Below, one piece after another: positions 32,647 through 47,551 of a stretch of 64,000 nt of DNA. The translations under genes and the position numbers were made by a program. Within the stretch, counting starts at the first letter, position 1; each line of letters starts with the position of its first letter. The notes beneath the pieces were generated by a model, which ran no database searches, was not told the origin of the DNA, and saw nothing but the letters and a program-made list of their open reading frames with translations. This DNA comes from an uncultured Bacteroidales bacterium. Lineage in GTDB: Bacteria; Bacteroidota; Bacteroidia; Bacteroidales; UBA932. Where the stretch lies: assembly GCA_934667175.1 (NCBI GenBank), contig CAKULN010000012.1, positions 1 through 64,000 on the forward strand, in the 5' to 3' direction.

Positions 32647-34533
32647 ATGATTCTAGACAAGATCAATTCTCCTGACGATGTCAGGAAACTCGACATAGAC
32701 GGACTTCGGACGCTCTGCGCCGAACTGAGAGACTATATTGTCAGATGCTGTTCCGAGAATCCGGGGCATCTTGCCTCCAGTCTTGGTGCAGTGGAACTGA
32801 TTGTGGGACTGCATTATGTGTTCGACACGCCTAAAGACAAGCTAATCTTCGACGTGGGACATCAAGCATACGCGCACAAGATTCTGACAGGGCGCAAGGA
32901 GGCTTTCAGAAAGAATAGGATGCCGGACGGCATCAGCGGATTCCCGAACAGGGACGAGAGCGAATACGACGCCTTCGGGGCGGGACACGCATCCACATCG
33001 ATCTCCGCGGCGCTTGGAATGGCCGAGGCCGCCAAGCTGACCGGATCAGGGGAGAAAGTCGTGGCGATGATCGGAGACGGAGCGATGACCGGAGGGTTGG
33101 CGCTGGAGGGGCTGAACAATGCCGGAGAAGGAGGGACCGATCTTCTTGTAGTTCTGAATGACAATGACATGGCTATCGACGGAAATAGAGGCGCACTTCA
33201 TTCCTACCTGCTGAAGATGACAACGGATCCGGCCTACAACCGGCTCAAGACTCACATCTGGGACAAGCTGGGGGCCGGAAAATTCAGGAACGGAATCCAG
33301 AGATTGGTCAGGAACACCAAATCCGGACTGGTGACGACCTCGGGAGGCGATCTCTTCGAGGCTTTCGGCTTCAGATACTTCGGCCCGATTGACGGGAACG
33401 ACATCGAAGAGGTCGTGCGGACCCTCCGGCGGCTGAAAGACATAAAGGGTCCCAAGATCCTGCACACCTGCACCGTCAAGGGCAAAGGCTACGCTCCCGC
33501 CGAATCAGACCCGACTACATGGCACGCTCCAGGCAAGTTCAACCCGGAAACGGGGATAAGACCTGTCAAGGAATATCCGGCCGCGCGCTATCAGGATGTG
33601 TTCGGCCAAGTTCTTTGCGAGCTTGCCGGGAAAGATCAGAAAGTGGTCGGAATTACCCCCGCCATGGCGACAGGAAGCGGAATGAGCGGATTCGCGGCGA
33701 AGTTCCCCGACCGGTTCTTCGACGTGGGGATCGCGGAGGAGCATGCGGCGACTTTCGCGGCCGGGCTGGCGGCCGGCGGCATGAAGCCCTATTGCGTGAT
33801 CTACTCCTCGTTCGCCCAGCGAGCCTACGACGAGATCATCCATGACATCGCCCTCCAGCACCTGAACGTCGTCCTGTGTCTGGACAGGGCCGGGCTTGTG
33901 GGTGAGGACGGAGCGACACACCAGGGCGCTTTCGACTTGGCCTCCCTGCGCTGCATCCCAGGCACAATCATAGCCGCCCCGAAAGACGAGATCGAACTGA
34001 AGCGCCTCCTTTACACCGGAGCCGGGATCAAGAACGGACCTTTCGTCATCCGTTATCCGAGGGGGCTCGGCGAGGGGAAGGACTGGATGAACGCGGCGCC
34101 TGACCCTTTCGAGATCGGCAAGGGCGAGAAGATCGCGGAAGGGGAGGAAATCGCCATTCTGGCCTTGGGACCTGTGGCCAACAGGGCGGCCGAGGCGGCG
34201 GAAAGGCTCAGGAAGGAGACTGGAAGGGGCCCTGCCATATTCAATGTCAGATTCCTCAAACCCTTCGACGCCGGCATACTGGAGGAAGCGGCGCGGTTCA
34301 GGAATATCCTCACCCTGGAGGACGGATGCCTAAAAGGAGGCCTGTTCAGCGAGGTCAGTGAATATGTCGCCGGCCATGGACTCGACATCAAGGTGAAAGG
34401 ACTTGGCATCCCGGACAGATTCATCACGCAGGCAACGGTGGCACGACAGAGAGAGGTCTGCGGGCTTGACGCCGAACGAATATATTCAGAAATAGCCGGT
34501 CTTTTCAAAAATAATCGAAAAAGTTTTGGATAA
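32647..34533 (+). CDS. dxs: 1-deoxy-D-xylulose-5-phosphate synthase
   Basis: 628 residues. Dxs joins pyruvate and glyceraldehyde-3-phosphate to start the MEP isoprenoid route and also feeds thiamine and pyridoxal synthesis. The thiamine-diphosphate motif GDGAMTGGLALEGLNNAG (about 142-159), VGHQAYAHKILTGR (about 76-89), the catalytic Glu region DVGIAEEHAATFAAG (about 361-375) and the C-terminal transketolase domain (GALDLAPLRCIPG-like, DLASLRCIPGTIIAAP) are all present. Divergent from the MFS pair. The -33 box of the tRNA/tuf promoter lies inside its last codons. Confidence 0.97.
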   Translation: MILDKINSPDDVRKLDIDGLRTLCAELRDYIVRCCSENPGHLASSLGAVELIVGLHYVFDTPKDKLIFDVGHQAYAHKILTGRKEAFRKNRMPDGISGFPNRDESEYDAFGAGHASTSISAALGMAEAAKLTGSGEKVVAMIGDGAMTGGLALEGLNNAGEGGTDLLVVLNDNDMAIDGNRGALHSYLLKMTTDPAYNRLKTHIWDKLGAGKFRNGIQRLVRNTKSGLVTTSGGDLFEAFGFRYFGPIDGNDIEEVVRTLRRLKDIKGPKILHTCTVKGKGYAPAESDPTTWHAPGKFNPETGIRPVKEYPAARYQDVFGQVLCELAGKDQKVVGITPAMATGSGMSGFAAKFPDRFFDVGIAEEHAATFAAGLAAGGMKPYCVIYSSFAQRAYDEIIHDIALQHLNVVLCLDRAGLVGEDGATHQGAFDLASLRCIPGTIIAAPKDEIELKRLLYTGAGIKNGPFVIRYPRGLGEGKDWMNAAPDPFEIGKGEKIAEGEEIAILALGPVANRAAEAAERLRKETGRGPAIFNVRFLKPFDAGILEEAARFRNILTLEDGCLKGGLFSEVSEYVAGHGLDIKVKGLGIPDRFITQATVARQREVCGLDAERIYSEIAGLFKNNRKSFG

Positions 34534-34555
34534 TCCATTTTAATGCCTATCTTTG
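34525..34555 (+). promoter_or_regulatory. Bacteroidetes-type promoter for the tRNA-tuf cluster
   Basis: TTTG (34525-34528), exactly 19 bp, TATCTTTG (34548-34555). The first tRNA begins about 39 bp downstream. The upstream box overlaps the end of dxs. Confidence 0.8.
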
Positions 34556-34593
34556 CAATCCCTTTGTGAAAGGGAGACATTCATTGAAATATC

Positions 34594-34667
34594 GCCGATA
34601 TAGCTCAGTTGGCCAGAGCACGTGATTTGTAATCTCGGGGTCGTGGGTTCGAATCCCTCTATCGGCT
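34594..34667 (+). tRNA. tRNA-Thr(TGT)
   Basis: Acceptor GCCGATA/TATCGGC, anticodon loop TTTGTAA (anticodon TGT), T-loop GTTCGAATC. The anticodon stem CGTGA/TCTCG contains one T-T mismatch in the middle. No CCA is encoded. First of four tRNAs before tuf. Confidence 0.92.
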
Positions 34668-34700
34668 CGAAACGGCCAAAGGCTGTATCAAAGACATATC

Positions 34701-34780
34701 GGGAGGATCGCATAGCGGCAATTGCGGCGGACTGTAAATCCGCTCCTTCGGGTTCGGTGGTTCGAGTCCACCTCCTCCCA
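34701..34780 (+). tRNA. tRNA-Tyr(GTA)
   Basis: Class II tRNA with acceptor GGGAGGA/TCCTCCC, discriminator A, anticodon stem GCGGA/TCCGC with loop CTGTAAA (anticodon GTA), a long variable arm and T-loop GTTCGAGTC. CCA is not encoded. Confidence 0.93.
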
Positions 34781-34788
34781 CAACATTC

Positions 34789-34864
34789 GCGGAAGTAGCT
34801 CAGTTGGTAGAGCATCAGCCTTCCAAGCTGAGGGTCGCGAGTTCGAACCTCGTCTTCCGCTCCA
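34789..34864 (+). tRNA. tRNA-Gly(TCC)
   Basis: Acceptor GCGGAAG/CTTCCGC, anticodon stem TCAGC/GCTGA with loop CTTCCAA (anticodon TCC), T-loop GTTCGAACC, discriminator T and encoded CCA (34862-34864). Closely related to the tRNA-Gly(GCC) at 2919, which also carries an encoded CCA. Confidence 0.94.
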
Positions 34865-34870
34865 ATAAAA

Positions 34871-34942
<72 letters not shown>

Positions 34943-34983
34943 CAAACTGCATTATTTAGTTTACTCATTTAAATCATAATATT

Positions 34984-36177
34984 ATGGCAAAAGAAACTTT
35001 CCAAAGAACGAAGCCGCACGTTAACATCGGTACTATCGGCCATGTTGACCACGGTAAGACGACTTTGACTGCCGCAATCACCAAGGTTCTCGCCGAGAGA
35101 GTCTCCGGTAACGCCGACAAGGTAAAGTCTTTCGATCAGATCGACAATGCTCCTGAAGAGAAGGAGCGTGGTATCACCATCAACTCCGCTCACGTAGAGT
35201 ACGAGACAGAGAAGCGCCACTATGCTCACGTAGACTGCCCAGGCCACGCTGACTACGTTAAGAACATGGTAACTGGTGCCGCTCAGATGGACGGTGCTAT
35301 CCTCGTTGTAGCCGCAACTGACGGTCCTATGCCTCAGACCCGCGAGCACATCCTTCTCGCCCGTCAGGTGAACGTACCTAAGATCCTCGTCTTCATGAAC
35401 AAGGTTGACCTTGTTGACGACGCTGAGATGCTCGACCTCGTTGAGATGGAAATCCGTGACCTCCTCGGCTTCTACAAGTTCGATGAGAACTGCCCTATCA
35501 TCCGTGGCTCCGCTCTTGGTGCCCTCAACGGAGAGAAAGTTTGGGAAGACAAGGTTATGGAGCTCATGAACGCTGTTGACGAGTACATCCCACAGCCTGT
35601 TCGTCAGAACGAGAAGCCATTCCTTATGCCTATCGAGGACATCTTCTCCATCACCGGTCGTGGTACCGTTGTTACAGGTCGTATCGAGACCGGTACAATC
35701 CACGTCAACGATCCTGTTGAGCTCGTTGGTTTCGGTGACGCTCCAAGAAGCACAGTTGTTACTGGCGTCGAGATGTTCCGTAAGCTCCTCGATCAGGGTG
35801 AGGCCGGAGACAATGTAGGTCTTCTCCTCCGTGGTATCGACAAGAAAGAGGTCAAGAGAGGTGAGGTTGTCGCCAAGCCAGGCTCCATCACTCCTCACAA
35901 GCACTTCAAGGCTCAGATCTACGTCCTCAAGAAAGAAGAGGGTGGACGTCACACTCCATTCCACAACCACTATCGTCCTCAGTTCTTCATCCGTACCCTG
36001 GATGTTACCGGTGAGATCACCCTTCCAGAGGGAGTCGAGATGGTTATGCCAGGCGATAACGTTGAGATCGACGTTCAGCTCATCACTCCTGTAGCCCTCA
36101 ACGAAGGTCTTCAGTTCGCTATCCGCGAAGGTGGCCGTACCGTTGGTGCCGGACAGGTAATCAAGATCGAAGAATAA
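34984..36177 (+). CDS. tuf: Elongation factor Tu
   Basis: 397 residues. EF-Tu carries aminoacyl-tRNA to the ribosome. GTPase motifs are intact: GHVDHGKT (19-26), DCPGH (about 81-85), NKVD (about 136-139), with the effector Thr in RGITI. Domains 2 and 3 follow and end [15 protein letters not shown]. The codon choice is strongly biased. It sits in the arrangement tRNA x4-tuf-tRNA-Trp-secE-nusG that is common in bacteria. No TGAATAT 7-mer occurs in the gene. Confidence 0.99.
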   Translation: MAKETFQRTKPHVNIGTIGHVDHGKTTLTAAITKVLAERVSGNADKVKSFDQIDNAPEEKERGITINSAHVEYETEKRHYAHVDCPGHADYVKNMVTGAAQMDGAILVVAATDGPMPQTREHILLARQVNVPKILVFMNKVDLVDDAEMLDLVEMEIRDLLGFYKFDENCPIIRGSALGALNGEKVWEDKVMELMNAVDEYIPQPVRQNEKPFLMPIEDIFSITGRGTVVTGRIETGTIHVNDPVELVGFGDAPRSTVVTGVEMFRKLLDQGEAGDNVGLLLRGIDKKEVKRGEVVAKPGSITPHKHFKAQIYVLKKEEGGRHTPFHNHYRPQFFIRTLDVTGEITLPEGVEMVMPGDNVEIDVQLITPVALNEGLQFAIREGGRTVGAGQVIKIEE

Positions 36178-36190
36178 TTCTTCAACATAC

Positions 36191-36219
36191 AGGACGGATG
36201 TCCCAAAGGTATCCGTCCT
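36191..36219 (+). terminator. Hairpin between tuf and tRNA-Trp
   Basis: AGGACGGAT pairs perfectly with ATCCGTCCT around an 11-nt loop. No T tract follows, so it may be an RNA-processing or partial attenuation hairpin, not a true terminator. Confidence 0.5.
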
Positions 36220-36225
36220 GATCAC

Positions 36226-36296
36226 AGGGGAATAGAACAAGGGTAGTTCAGCGGTCTCCAAAACCGTCGATGTGGGTTCGAATCCTGCTTCCCCTG
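36226..36296 (+). tRNA. tRNA-Trp(CCA)
   Basis: Acceptor AGGGGAA/TTCCCCT, discriminator G (usual for bacterial tRNA-Trp), anticodon stem CGGTC-like around loop with anticodon CCA, T-loop GTTCGAATC. No 3' CCA end is encoded. Located between tuf and secE. Confidence 0.93.
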
Positions 36297-36379
36297 CAAA
36301 ATATCAAAGGTTACGATTTGGTAATTGTTTAACAGACATCGTAGACGCTTCCAAATTACGAGGTCCATTAAATGCAAAG

Positions 36380-36568
36380 ATGAGAAAGTTCATTAACTAT
36401 TGCAAAGAGTCCTACGTGGAACTCACCAAGAAGGTCACGTGGCCAACCTGGGAGAAGCTTCAAAGCTCTGCCCTATTGGTTATGGTCGCCACAGTGATTC
36501 TTGCTTTGGCCCTCTTCGTGGTTGACTTCGCTTTCGAGCATCTGATGACAGCGATTTACACATTGTAA
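36380..36568 (+). CDS. secE: SecE subunit of the protein translocase
   Basis: 62 residues from the ATG at 36380; an upstream in-frame GTG-type extension would run back into tRNA-Trp and is rejected. The form is the short single-helix SecE: an amphipathic start with YVELTKKVTWPTWEKLQ (the conserved WP motif) and one membrane helix (LLVMVATVILALALFVVDFAF). nusG begins 14 bp later. Confidence 0.94.
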   Translation: MRKFINYCKESYVELTKKVTWPTWEKLQSSALLVMVATVILALALFVVDFAFEHLMTAIYTL

Positions 36569-36582
36569 TTTTTTTGATTACC

Positions 36583-37146
36583 ATGGGTGACATGAAATGG
36601 TATGTCCTTCGGACAGCTGGAAGCAAGGAAAAGAAGGCCAAGGATTATCTTGAGAAAGAGATTGAAAGGTTTGGCCTGCAGGATCAAGTCGCACAGGTAC
36701 TTGTCCCGGTAAAGCGTGAGATTGTAACCAAGAATGGCAAGAGAAAGGTGGTCGAAAGGCTGCTTTATCCTGGTTATGTCTTGATTCAGGCTCAACTTTG
36801 CCCGGAATTGGAGTATATAATCCGCAACGACATTCCTGGCATGTCCGGTTTCCTGACAGAGAAGAGAACAACCGGCGCCATGACCGAAAGAATTCCTGTG
36901 CCGATCAGAGATGAGGAGGCGCAGTGGATTCTTGGTAATCAAGACCAGAATGTCGACAATCCTGTCGAGACAGAAGTCAATTTCGAAGTCGGAGAGTCTG
37001 TCAAGATCACGGACGGACCGTTCAGCGGTTTCAGCGGCACGGTTGACGCGATCGAGGAAGACAGAAGCAAACTCAAAGTGATAGTTGTGATTTTCGGCAG
37101 AAAAACCCTGCTGGAACTCAGCTTTACTCAAGTAACAAAAGAATAA
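36583..37146 (+). CDS. nusG: Transcription termination/antitermination factor NusG
   Basis: 187 residues from the ATG at 36583 (MGDMKWYVLRTAGSKEKKAKDYLE). The NGN domain (about 1-115) binds the RNA-polymerase clamp and the KOW domain follows ('FEVGESVKITDGPFSGFSGTVDAIEEDRSKLKVIVVIFGRKTLLELSFTQVTKE'). A TTG nine bases upstream extends the frame but ATG is preferred. It is co-transcribed with secE and rplK. Confidence 0.96.
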   Translation: MGDMKWYVLRTAGSKEKKAKDYLEKEIERFGLQDQVAQVLVPVKREIVTKNGKRKVVERLLYPGYVLIQAQLCPELEYIIRNDIPGMSGFLTEKRTTGAMTERIPVPIRDEEAQWILGNQDQNVDNPVETEVNFEVGESVKITDGPFSGFSGTVDAIEEDRSKLKVIVVIFGRKTLLELSFTQVTKE

Positions 37147-37155
37147 CAAACAATT

Positions 37156-37599
37156 ATGGCAAAAGAAGTTACCGGATTTATCAAGCTCCAAATCAAAGCA
37201 GGAGCCGCTAATCCAGCTCCTCCGGTAGGACCGGCTCTCGGTTCCAAAGGCTTGAACATTATGGACTTCTGCAAGCAGTTCAATGCGGCGACCCAACAGA
37301 ACGCCGGAAAGATCGTGCCTGTAGTCATCACTGTCTATTCAGACAAGTCCTTCACGTTCGAGGTAAAACAGCCGCCAGTAGCCATTTCCCTGAAAGAAGC
37401 AGCCAAAATCCAGAAAGGCTCAGGAGAGCCTAACAGAAGGAAGGTCGCGTCAATCACATGGGATCAGGTGAAAGCGATCGCTGAAGGCAAGATGCCGGAC
37501 CTCAACGCTTTCACACTCGCGTCAGCCATGAAGATGGTCGCGGGAACAGCGAGGAGCATGGGTATCAAAGTCACCGGAAAATTTCCTGAGAACCTTTAA
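37156..37599 (+). CDS. rplK: 50S ribosomal protein L11
   Basis: 147 residues, normal length. N-terminal domain '[39 protein letters not shown]' and C-terminal rRNA-binding domain '[23 protein letters not shown]'. L11 forms the GTPase-associated centre with L10 and L12. It starts 9 bp after nusG and lies 14 bp before rplA. Confidence 0.98.
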   Translation: MAKEVTGFIKLQIKAGAANPAPPVGPALGSKGLNIMDFCKQFNAATQQNAGKIVPVVITVYSDKSFTFEVKQPPVAISLKEAAKIQKGSGEPNRRKVASITWDQVKAIAEGKMPDLNAFTLASAMKMVAGTARSMGIKVTGKFPENL

Positions 37600-37613
37600 T
37601 TTTCACATGCGAA

Positions 37614-38321
37614 ATGAGTAGAATTACAAAAAATCAGAAAGCGGTCGTCGCTAAGTACGACGCTTCCAAGCAGTACACTCTTGCCCAGGCTTGTGAAATG
37701 CTGAAGGACATCACTTACACGAAGTTTGACGCTTCTGTCGAGCTGTCTGCCAATCTGGGTGTAGACCCACGCAAGGCGAATCAGATGATCCGTGGCGTGG
37801 TCAGCCTTCCACACGGAACAGGTAAGGTGGTCAGAGTACTTGTACTTTGTACTCCAGACAAGGAGAACGAGGCCAAGGAAGCGGGAGCTGACTATGTAGG
37901 ACTTGATGAATATGTTGAGAAGATCAAGGCTGGCTGGACGGATGTCGATGTCATCATCTGCACCCCGTCAGTGATGGCCAAAGTCGGTGTTCTCGGACGA
38001 ATCCTCGGTCCGCGAGGCCTCATGCCTAACCCTAAGACAGGCACCGTAACAATGGAAGTCGGCAATGCTGTCAAGGACGTAAAAGGCGGTAAGATTGATT
38101 TCAAGGTTGACAAGACCGGAATTATACATGCAGCCATCGGCAAGGCTTCCTTTACCCCGGCTCAAATCTGCGAGAACGCTACAGCTCTCCTGAACGAGGT
38201 ATTGAAGCTTAAGCCTCAGGCTCTCAAGGGCACATACCTCAAGAGTGCGGCCATCTGCACCACCATGAGCCCAGGTATCAAGATAGATGTCAAAGCATTC
38301 ACAAGCGGCAGCGCTGAGTAA
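37614..38321 (+). CDS. rplA: 50S ribosomal protein L1
   Basis: 235 residues. The protein shows '[33 protein letters not shown]', the conserved '[20 protein letters not shown]' and '[22 protein letters not shown]'. L1 builds the mobile L1 stalk and in many bacteria represses its own rplKA message. One TGAATAT 7-mer lies inside it (37907), the only one between tuf and rpoB. Confidence 0.98.
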   Translation: MSRITKNQKAVVAKYDASKQYTLAQACEMLKDITYTKFDASVELSANLGVDPRKANQMIRGVVSLPHGTGKVVRVLVLCTPDKENEAKEAGADYVGLDEYVEKIKAGWTDVDVIICTPSVMAKVGVLGRILGPRGLMPNPKTGTVTMEVGNAVKDVKGGKIDFKVDKTGIIHAAIGKASFTPAQICENATALLNEVLKLKPQALKGTYLKSAAICTTMSPGIKIDVKAFTSGSAE

Positions 38322-38335
38322 AAAAGGATTTCATT

Positions 38336-38866
38336 ATGAAGAAAGAACTAAAAGATCAGATTATTGAAAGCATCTCAGCACAACTGAACCAGTACCCTAA
38401 TTTCTATGTCGCTGACATTGAGGGTCTGAATGCTGAGAACACCGTGAAGCTCCGTCGCGCCTGCTTCGACCAGGGCATCAAGCTGACTGTTGTGAAGAAC
38501 ACCTTGTTCGCCCATGTACTCAAGGCATTGAACAACGAAGAGATGAATCTTCTCCTTCCTGTTCTCAAGGGCAACACAGCAATCATGTACTCAGAGACAC
38601 CGAACGGACCGGCAAAGCTCATCAAGAAACTTCAGAAGGAGATGGGCAAGCCTCAGCTTAAAGGTGCATACGTACAGGAGTGTGCGTTTGTCGGTGCCGA
38701 GAAACTCGACGAACTCTGCGCAATCAAGTCCAAGGAAGAACTCATCGGAGACATCATCTCTCTCCTCCAGGCTCCTATACGCAATGTCATCTCCGCTCTC
38801 CAGAACGGCGGTGGCAGCACAATCGCCGGACTCGTCAAGACACTTTCAGAAAAAGAAGAGAAATAA
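38336..38866 (+). CDS. rplJ: 50S ribosomal protein L10
   Basis: 176 residues. The N-terminal rRNA-binding domain ('YVADIEGLNAENTVKLRRACFDQGIKLTVVKNTLFAHVLKA') and the C-terminal L12-dimer-binding helix are present ('NVISALQNGGGSTIAGLVKTLSEKEEK'). L10 anchors the L12 stalk. It starts 14 bp after rplA. Confidence 0.98.
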   Translation: MKKELKDQIIESISAQLNQYPNFYVADIEGLNAENTVKLRRACFDQGIKLTVVKNTLFAHVLKALNNEEMNLLLPVLKGNTAIMYSETPNGPAKLIKKLQKEMGKPQLKGAYVQECAFVGAEKLDELCAIKSKEELIGDIISLLQAPIRNVISALQNGGGSTIAGLVKTLSEKEEK

Positions 38867-38893
38867 TAACAAACAATTTAATAATTATCAATT

Positions 38894-39268
38894 ATGGCAG
38901 ATGTAAAAGCACTTGCAGAAGAGTTGGTTAACCTTTCTGTAAAAGACGTTCAGGAACTTGCAAAGGTTCTCAAGGAAGAATATGGTATCGAGCCTGCAGC
39001 AGCCGCTGTAGCGGTAGCTGGTCCAGCCGCAGCCGCTGAGGCCGCTCCTGCAGAGCAGACTGAGTTTGACGTAGTCCTCAAGTCAGCCGGTGCAGCTAAG
39101 CTTCAGGTTATCAAGGCCGTTAAAGAGGCTCTTGGTCTCGGTCTGAAGGAAGCTAAGGATCTTGTAGACGGCGCTCCTAAGACAGTTAAGGAGAAAGCCT
39201 CCAAGGCAGAAGCTGAGCAACTGAAGGCTGCCCTTGAAGAGGCAGGCGCCGAAGTTGAGGTTAAATAA
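38894..39268 (+). CDS. rplL: 50S ribosomal protein L7/L12
   Basis: 124 residues. The N-terminal dimerisation domain, an Ala-rich hinge ([21 protein letters not shown]) and the C-terminal factor-binding domain ('[39 protein letters not shown]') are all visible. It is followed by a hairpin with a T tract before rpoB, which could reduce rpoBC transcription relative to the ribosomal proteins. Confidence 0.98.
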   Translation: MADVKALAEELVNLSVKDVQELAKVLKEEYGIEPAAAAVAVAGPAAAAEAAPAEQTEFDVVLKSAGAAKLQVIKAVKEALGLGLKEAKDLVDGAPKTVKEKASKAEAEQLKAALEEAGAEVEVK

Positions 39269-39296
39269 CCCAGCTTCCCCTGGCGGGAAAATCATC

Positions 39297-39330
39297 AGGT
39301 TTAGAGCCTTAGAAGGCTCTAAACCTTTTT
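39297..39330 (+). terminator. Attenuator-type hairpin between rplL and rpoB
   Basis: AGGTTTAGAGCCTT and AAGGCTCTAAACCT form a perfect 14-bp stem around a 2-nt core and are followed by TTTTT. It is 29 bp past the rplL stop and 39 bp before the rpoB start, and no new promoter is apparent, so it probably attenuates, not blocks, transcription. Confidence 0.8.
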
Positions 39331-39368
39331 GTCGTATTAAGTTTTTCTCCATTTCCTAAAGGCAGAAC

Positions 39369-42300
39369 ATGTCAAAAAAGACTAATAACAAGCGAATAAT
39401 GTTCGCTACATCAAAGATTCTGGAATATCCTGACCTTCTGGAAGTTCAGCTGAAATCGTTCAAGGATTTCTTCCAGTTGGAGACCACACCGGAAAACAGG
39501 AAGAACGAAGGTCTCTTCCAGGTGTTTCAGGAAATATTCCCGATCGAAGACACGAGGAACAACTACAAGTTGGAATTCATCGACTATTTCATCGATCCTC
39601 CGCAGTATTCGATCGACGAGTGTCTTGAGAGAGGGCTTACCTACAATGTTCCTCTGAAGGCAAAACTCCGCCTTTCGTGCACAGATCCCGAGCACGAGGA
39701 CTTCGACACAAGAGTCCAGGATGTGTACCTCGGCAACATTCCGTACATGACGCCTGCCGGCACATTCGTAATCAATGGATCAGAAAGAATCATAGTGTCC
39801 CAGCTGCACCGCTCGCCAGGTGTGTTCTTTGACCAGAGCATGCACGCGAACGGCACGAAGCTATATTCAGCCAGAATCATCCCGTTCAAGGGATCATGGA
39901 TTGAATTCGCGACAGACATCAACAACGTGATGTACGCCTACATCGACCGTAAGAAAAAATTGCCTGTCACTACATTGCTGCGTGCGATCGGATTCAACTC
40001 CGACAAGGACATCATAGACATATTCGGTCTCGCCGACGAAGTAGAGGTCACGAAAGAAAACCTTGAGCGGAACAAGGGCCGCAAACTCGCCGCCAAAGTC
40101 CTCAAGACATGGACAGAGGATTTCGAGGATGAGGACACAGGTGAGGTTATACCTATCGAAAGGACCATCCCTATCGTAGAGAGAGGCGAGATCCTGGACG
40201 ATGACACCATAACCAAAATTTCCGACACCGAGGTCAAGTCCATCCTCCTCCAGAAAGACGAGGCAAACTCAAATGAATATGCCATCATATTCAATACCCT
40301 CCAGAAGGACCCTACCAACACCGAGATCGAGGCTGTCAACTACATCTACAAACAGCTTCGAAATTCCGAACCGCCTGATGAGGCTACGGCGAGGGATGTC
40401 ATCGACAAGCTCTTCTTCTCCGAGAAGAGATACGATCTCGGCATAGTAGGAAGGTTCCGCCTGAATAAGAAACTCGGGCTCTCCACCGACCCTGAGGTCA
40501 GGGTACTCACCAACACGGACATCATCGAGATCATCAAGTATCTCATCCAGCTGATAAACTCAAAGGCGACCGTCGATGACATCGACCACTTGAGCAACAG
40601 ACGTGTGCGCACCGTCGGAGAGCAGCTCGCCAACCAGTTCAGCGTCGGACTCTCAAGAATGGCAAGAACGATCCGTGAAAGGATGAATGTACGCGACAGC
40701 GAGCAGTTCAACCCGATCGACTTGATCAACGCCAAGACATTGTCATCTGTGATCAACTCATTCTTCGGAACGAGCCAGCTGTCACAATTCATGGACCAGA
40801 CAAACCCTCTGGCTGAGATCACACACAAGCGCCGTCTCTCGGCGCTCGGTCCTGGAGGTCTTTCCAGAGACAGGGCCGGATTCGAAGTCCGGGACGTGCA
40901 CTACACGCACTACGGACGTCTCTGCCCTATCGAGTCACCGGAAGGACCTAACATCGGACTTATCTCCTCTCTTTGCGTCTATGCGAGAATCAACCAGCTC
41001 GGATTCATCGAGACACCTTACCGTGAGGTTCACGAAGGAAAGGTCGACCTGACCGACAAGGGATGGCACTACATGACGGCCGAGGAGGAAGAGAACAAAC
41101 TCGTATCACTTGCGAAGGTAAAAATGGAGGACGACGGCACAATCGAGGAAGACAGAATCCAGTGCCGCCTCGAGGCCGACTTCCCTGTGGTCTCAAAGGA
41201 GCAGGTTGACTACATGGACGTGGCTCCTAACCAGATGGCTTCCGTGGCCGCGTCACTGATTCCGTTCCTTGAGCACGATGACGCGCACCGCGCGTTGATG
41301 GGAGCGAACATGATGCGTCAGGCCGTTCCGCTTCTCCGCCCTGAGGCCCCTATCGTGGGAACCGGACTTGAGGAAAGGGTCTGCCTTGACTCCAGGACAC
41401 AGTTCGTCGCCGAGCGTGAGGGCGAAGTCACCTATGTGGACGCCAAAGAGATCAGAATCAAGTACGACAGGACAGACGACGAGAAGTTCGTTTCCTTCGC
41501 GCCGGAAGAGACGGTCTACACTCTTCCTATATATAGAAGGACCAACCAAAGCACGACAGTCACCCTCAAGCCTATTGTCCGCAAAGGAGAGAAAGTTGTC
41601 GGAGGACAGGTCCTTACCGAAGGCTACGCCACTCAGAACGGCGAGCTTGCCCTAGGACGCAACCTCAAAGTGGCCTTCATGCCGTGGAAGGGTTACAACT
41701 ACGAGGATGCCATCGTGCTTTCAGAGGAGATGGTAAAGTGGGACATACTCACTTCAGTCCATGTCGATGAATATCTCACCGAGGTCCGCGAGACAAAGCG
41801 AGGAATGGAGGAACTCACCTCTGATATTCCTAACGTAAGCGAGGACGCCACCAAGGATCTCGACAAGCAAGGTATCATCAGAATCGGAGCGCACATCGAA
41901 CCGGGAGACATCATGATCGGTAAGATCACCCCTAAGGGTGAGAGCGACCCGTCGCCGGAGGAAAAACTCCTCAAGGCCATCTTCGGAGACAAGGCCGGAG
42001 ACGTCAAGGATGCGTCACTCAAGGCCAATCCTTCCCTCAGCGGTACCGTCATAAAGACGGCTCTCTACGCCAAAGCCGCAAAAGAGGGCAACAGAAGGGC
42101 GGCCAAGACTGACCAGAAAGCACGTCTCGACTTGATCCAGGAAGAGTTCGACAAGAAAGCCGCCAAACTGTACGCGGATTTCTTCAAGAGACTCTCCGTC
42201 CTGACAAAGGGCAAGAAGAGCGCCGGCATCAACGACCTCTACGATGTCGAGGTAATCGCCAAAGGTAAGGAAATCACCGTCGAGAAGCTCAAGAGCATCG

Positions 42301-43187
42301 ACTTCCAGAACATAAACTCAAGCAACTGGACAGCGGACGAGAACACGAACCACCTCATCCAGGAATTGATCAACAACTACTGTCTGACCTACAAGGTGGC
42401 TGAAGCCGAGTGCAAGAGGCAGATGGACAAGATCAAGGTTGGTGACGAGCTTCCTAACGGAGTGATGCAGCTTGCAAAGGTCTACATCGCAAAGAAGAGA
42501 AAGATCACCGTCGGTGACAAGATGGCCGGACGCCACGGAAACAAAGGTATCGTGGCCAAGATCGTCCGTCAGGAGGACATGCCGTTCCTTGAGGACGGAA
42601 CACCGGTGGACATCGTGCTGAACCCTCTTGGAGTGCCTTCACGTATGAACCTCGGTCAGATCTACGAGACCGTGCTCGGATGGGCCGGCGCAAGACTCGG
42701 ACTTAAGTTCAGCACCCCGATCTTTGACGGTGCCACGATTGAGGAGATCTGCGACTACACCGACAAGGCGGGAGTTCCAAGATACGGTAAGACACACCTT
42801 AGGGACGGAGGCACCGGCGACTGGTTCGACCAACCTGCGACAGTCGGCGTGATCTACATGATCAAGCTGGGCCACATGGTTGACGACAAGATGCACGCGC
42901 GCTCCATCGGACCATATTCACTCATCACCCAGCAGCCTCTTGGCGGTAAGGCACAGTTCGGAGGCCAGAGGTTCGGAGAGATGGAGGTTTGGGCGCTCGA
43001 GGCGTTCGGAGCAGCCAATGCCCTCCAGGAGATTCTCACCGTCAAATCCGATGACGTGACCGGACGTTCCAAGACTTACGAGGCGATCGTCAAGGGAGAT
43101 CCAATGCCTAACCCAGGCATTCCGGAATCCCTCAACGTTCTGCTGCACGAGCTCAGGGGACTTGGTCTCAAGGTTACTTTGGATTAA
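39369..43187 (+). CDS. rpoB: RNA polymerase beta subunit
   Basis: 1272 residues. The start '[36 protein letters not shown]', the rifampicin-region sequence '[47 protein letters not shown]', '[12 protein letters not shown]', '[15 protein letters not shown]' and the end '[15 protein letters not shown]' are all those of RpoB. A Bacteroidetes-type lineage insert lies around residues 880-1000. rpoC follows after 27 bp from its preferred ATG. Confidence 0.99.
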   Translation: MSKKTNNKRIMFATSKILEYPDLLEVQLKSFKDFFQLETTPENRKNEGLFQVFQEIFPIEDTRNNYKLEFIDYFIDPPQYSIDECLERGLTYNVPLKAKLRLSCTDPEHEDFDTRVQDVYLGNIPYMTPAGTFVINGSERIIVSQLHRSPGVFFDQSMHANGTKLYSARIIPFKGSWIEFATDINNVMYAYIDRKKKLPVTTLLRAIGFNSDKDIIDIFGLADEVEVTKENLERNKGRKLAAKVLKTWTEDFEDEDTGEVIPIERTIPIVERGEILDDDTITKISDTEVKSILLQKDEANSNEYAIIFNTLQKDPTNTEIEAVNYIYKQLRNSEPPDEATARDVIDKLFFSEKRYDLGIVGRFRLNKKLGLSTDPEVRVLTNTDIIEIIKYLIQLINSKATVDDIDHLSNRRVRTVGEQLANQFSVGLSRMARTIRERMNVRDSEQFNPIDLINAKTLSSVINSFFGTSQLSQFMDQTNPLAEITHKRRLSALGPGGLSRDRAGFEVRDVHYTHYGRLCPIESPEGPNIGLISSLCVYARINQLGFIETPYREVHEGKVDLTDKGWHYMTAEEEENKLVSLAKVKMEDDGTIEEDRIQCRLEADFPVVSKEQVDYMDVAPNQMASVAASLIPFLEHDDAHRALMGANMMRQAVPLLRPEAPIVGTGLEERVCLDSRTQFVAEREGEVTYVDAKEIRIKYDRTDDEKFVSFAPEETVYTLPIYRRTNQSTTVTLKPIVRKGEKVVGGQVLTEGYATQNGELALGRNLKVAFMPWKGYNYEDAIVLSEEMVKWDILTSVHVDEYLTEVRETKRGMEELTSDIPNVSEDATKDLDKQGIIRIGAHIEPGDIMIGKITPKGESDPSPEEKLLKAIFGDKAGDVKDASLKANPSLSGTVIKTALYAKAAKEGNRRAAKTDQKARLDLIQEEFDKKAAKLYADFFKRLSVLTKGKKSAGINDLYDVEVIAKGKEITVEKLKSIDFQNINSSNWTADENTNHLIQELINNYCLTYKVAEAECKRQMDKIKVGDELPNGVMQLAKVYIAKKRKITVGDKMAGRHGNKGIVAKIVRQEDMPFLEDGTPVDIVLNPLGVPSRMNLGQIYETVLGWAGARLGLKFSTPIFDGATIEEICDYTDKAGVPRYGKTHLRDGGTGDWFDQPATVGVIYMIKLGHMVDDKMHARSIGPYSLITQQPLGGKAQFGGQRFGEMEVWALEAFGAANALQEILTVKSDDVTGRSKTYEAIVKGDPMPNPGIPESLNVLLHELRGLGLKVTLD

Positions 43188-43214
43188 TTTTCATGAATAT
43201 TGACATTCAAGAAT

Positions 43215-47465
<4,251 letters not shown>

Positions 47466-47493
47466 CAGAGTTTATTCAATGAATATATGAAAG

Positions 47494-47526
47494 ACCGGCT
47501 GCGGATCAATTCCTCAGCCGGTTTTT
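47494..47526 (+). terminator. Intrinsic terminator after rpoC
   Basis: ACCGGCTG pairs with CAGCCGGT around a 13-nt loop and is followed by TTTTT. It ends the secE-nusG-rplKAJL-rpoBC transcription unit. Confidence 0.85.
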
Positions 47527-47551
47527 GTTGTCGCTACCTACAATCCACAAG

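Noticed and set aside
34969..36261. 430-codon open frame antisense to tuf
   Set aside because: It is a shadow of the codon pattern of tuf on the opposite strand; the plus strand encodes EF-Tu with all motifs.
43200..43214. TTG start for rpoC five codons upstream
   Set aside because: The ATG at 43215 gives the usual start; the TTG extension is not excluded but has no support.
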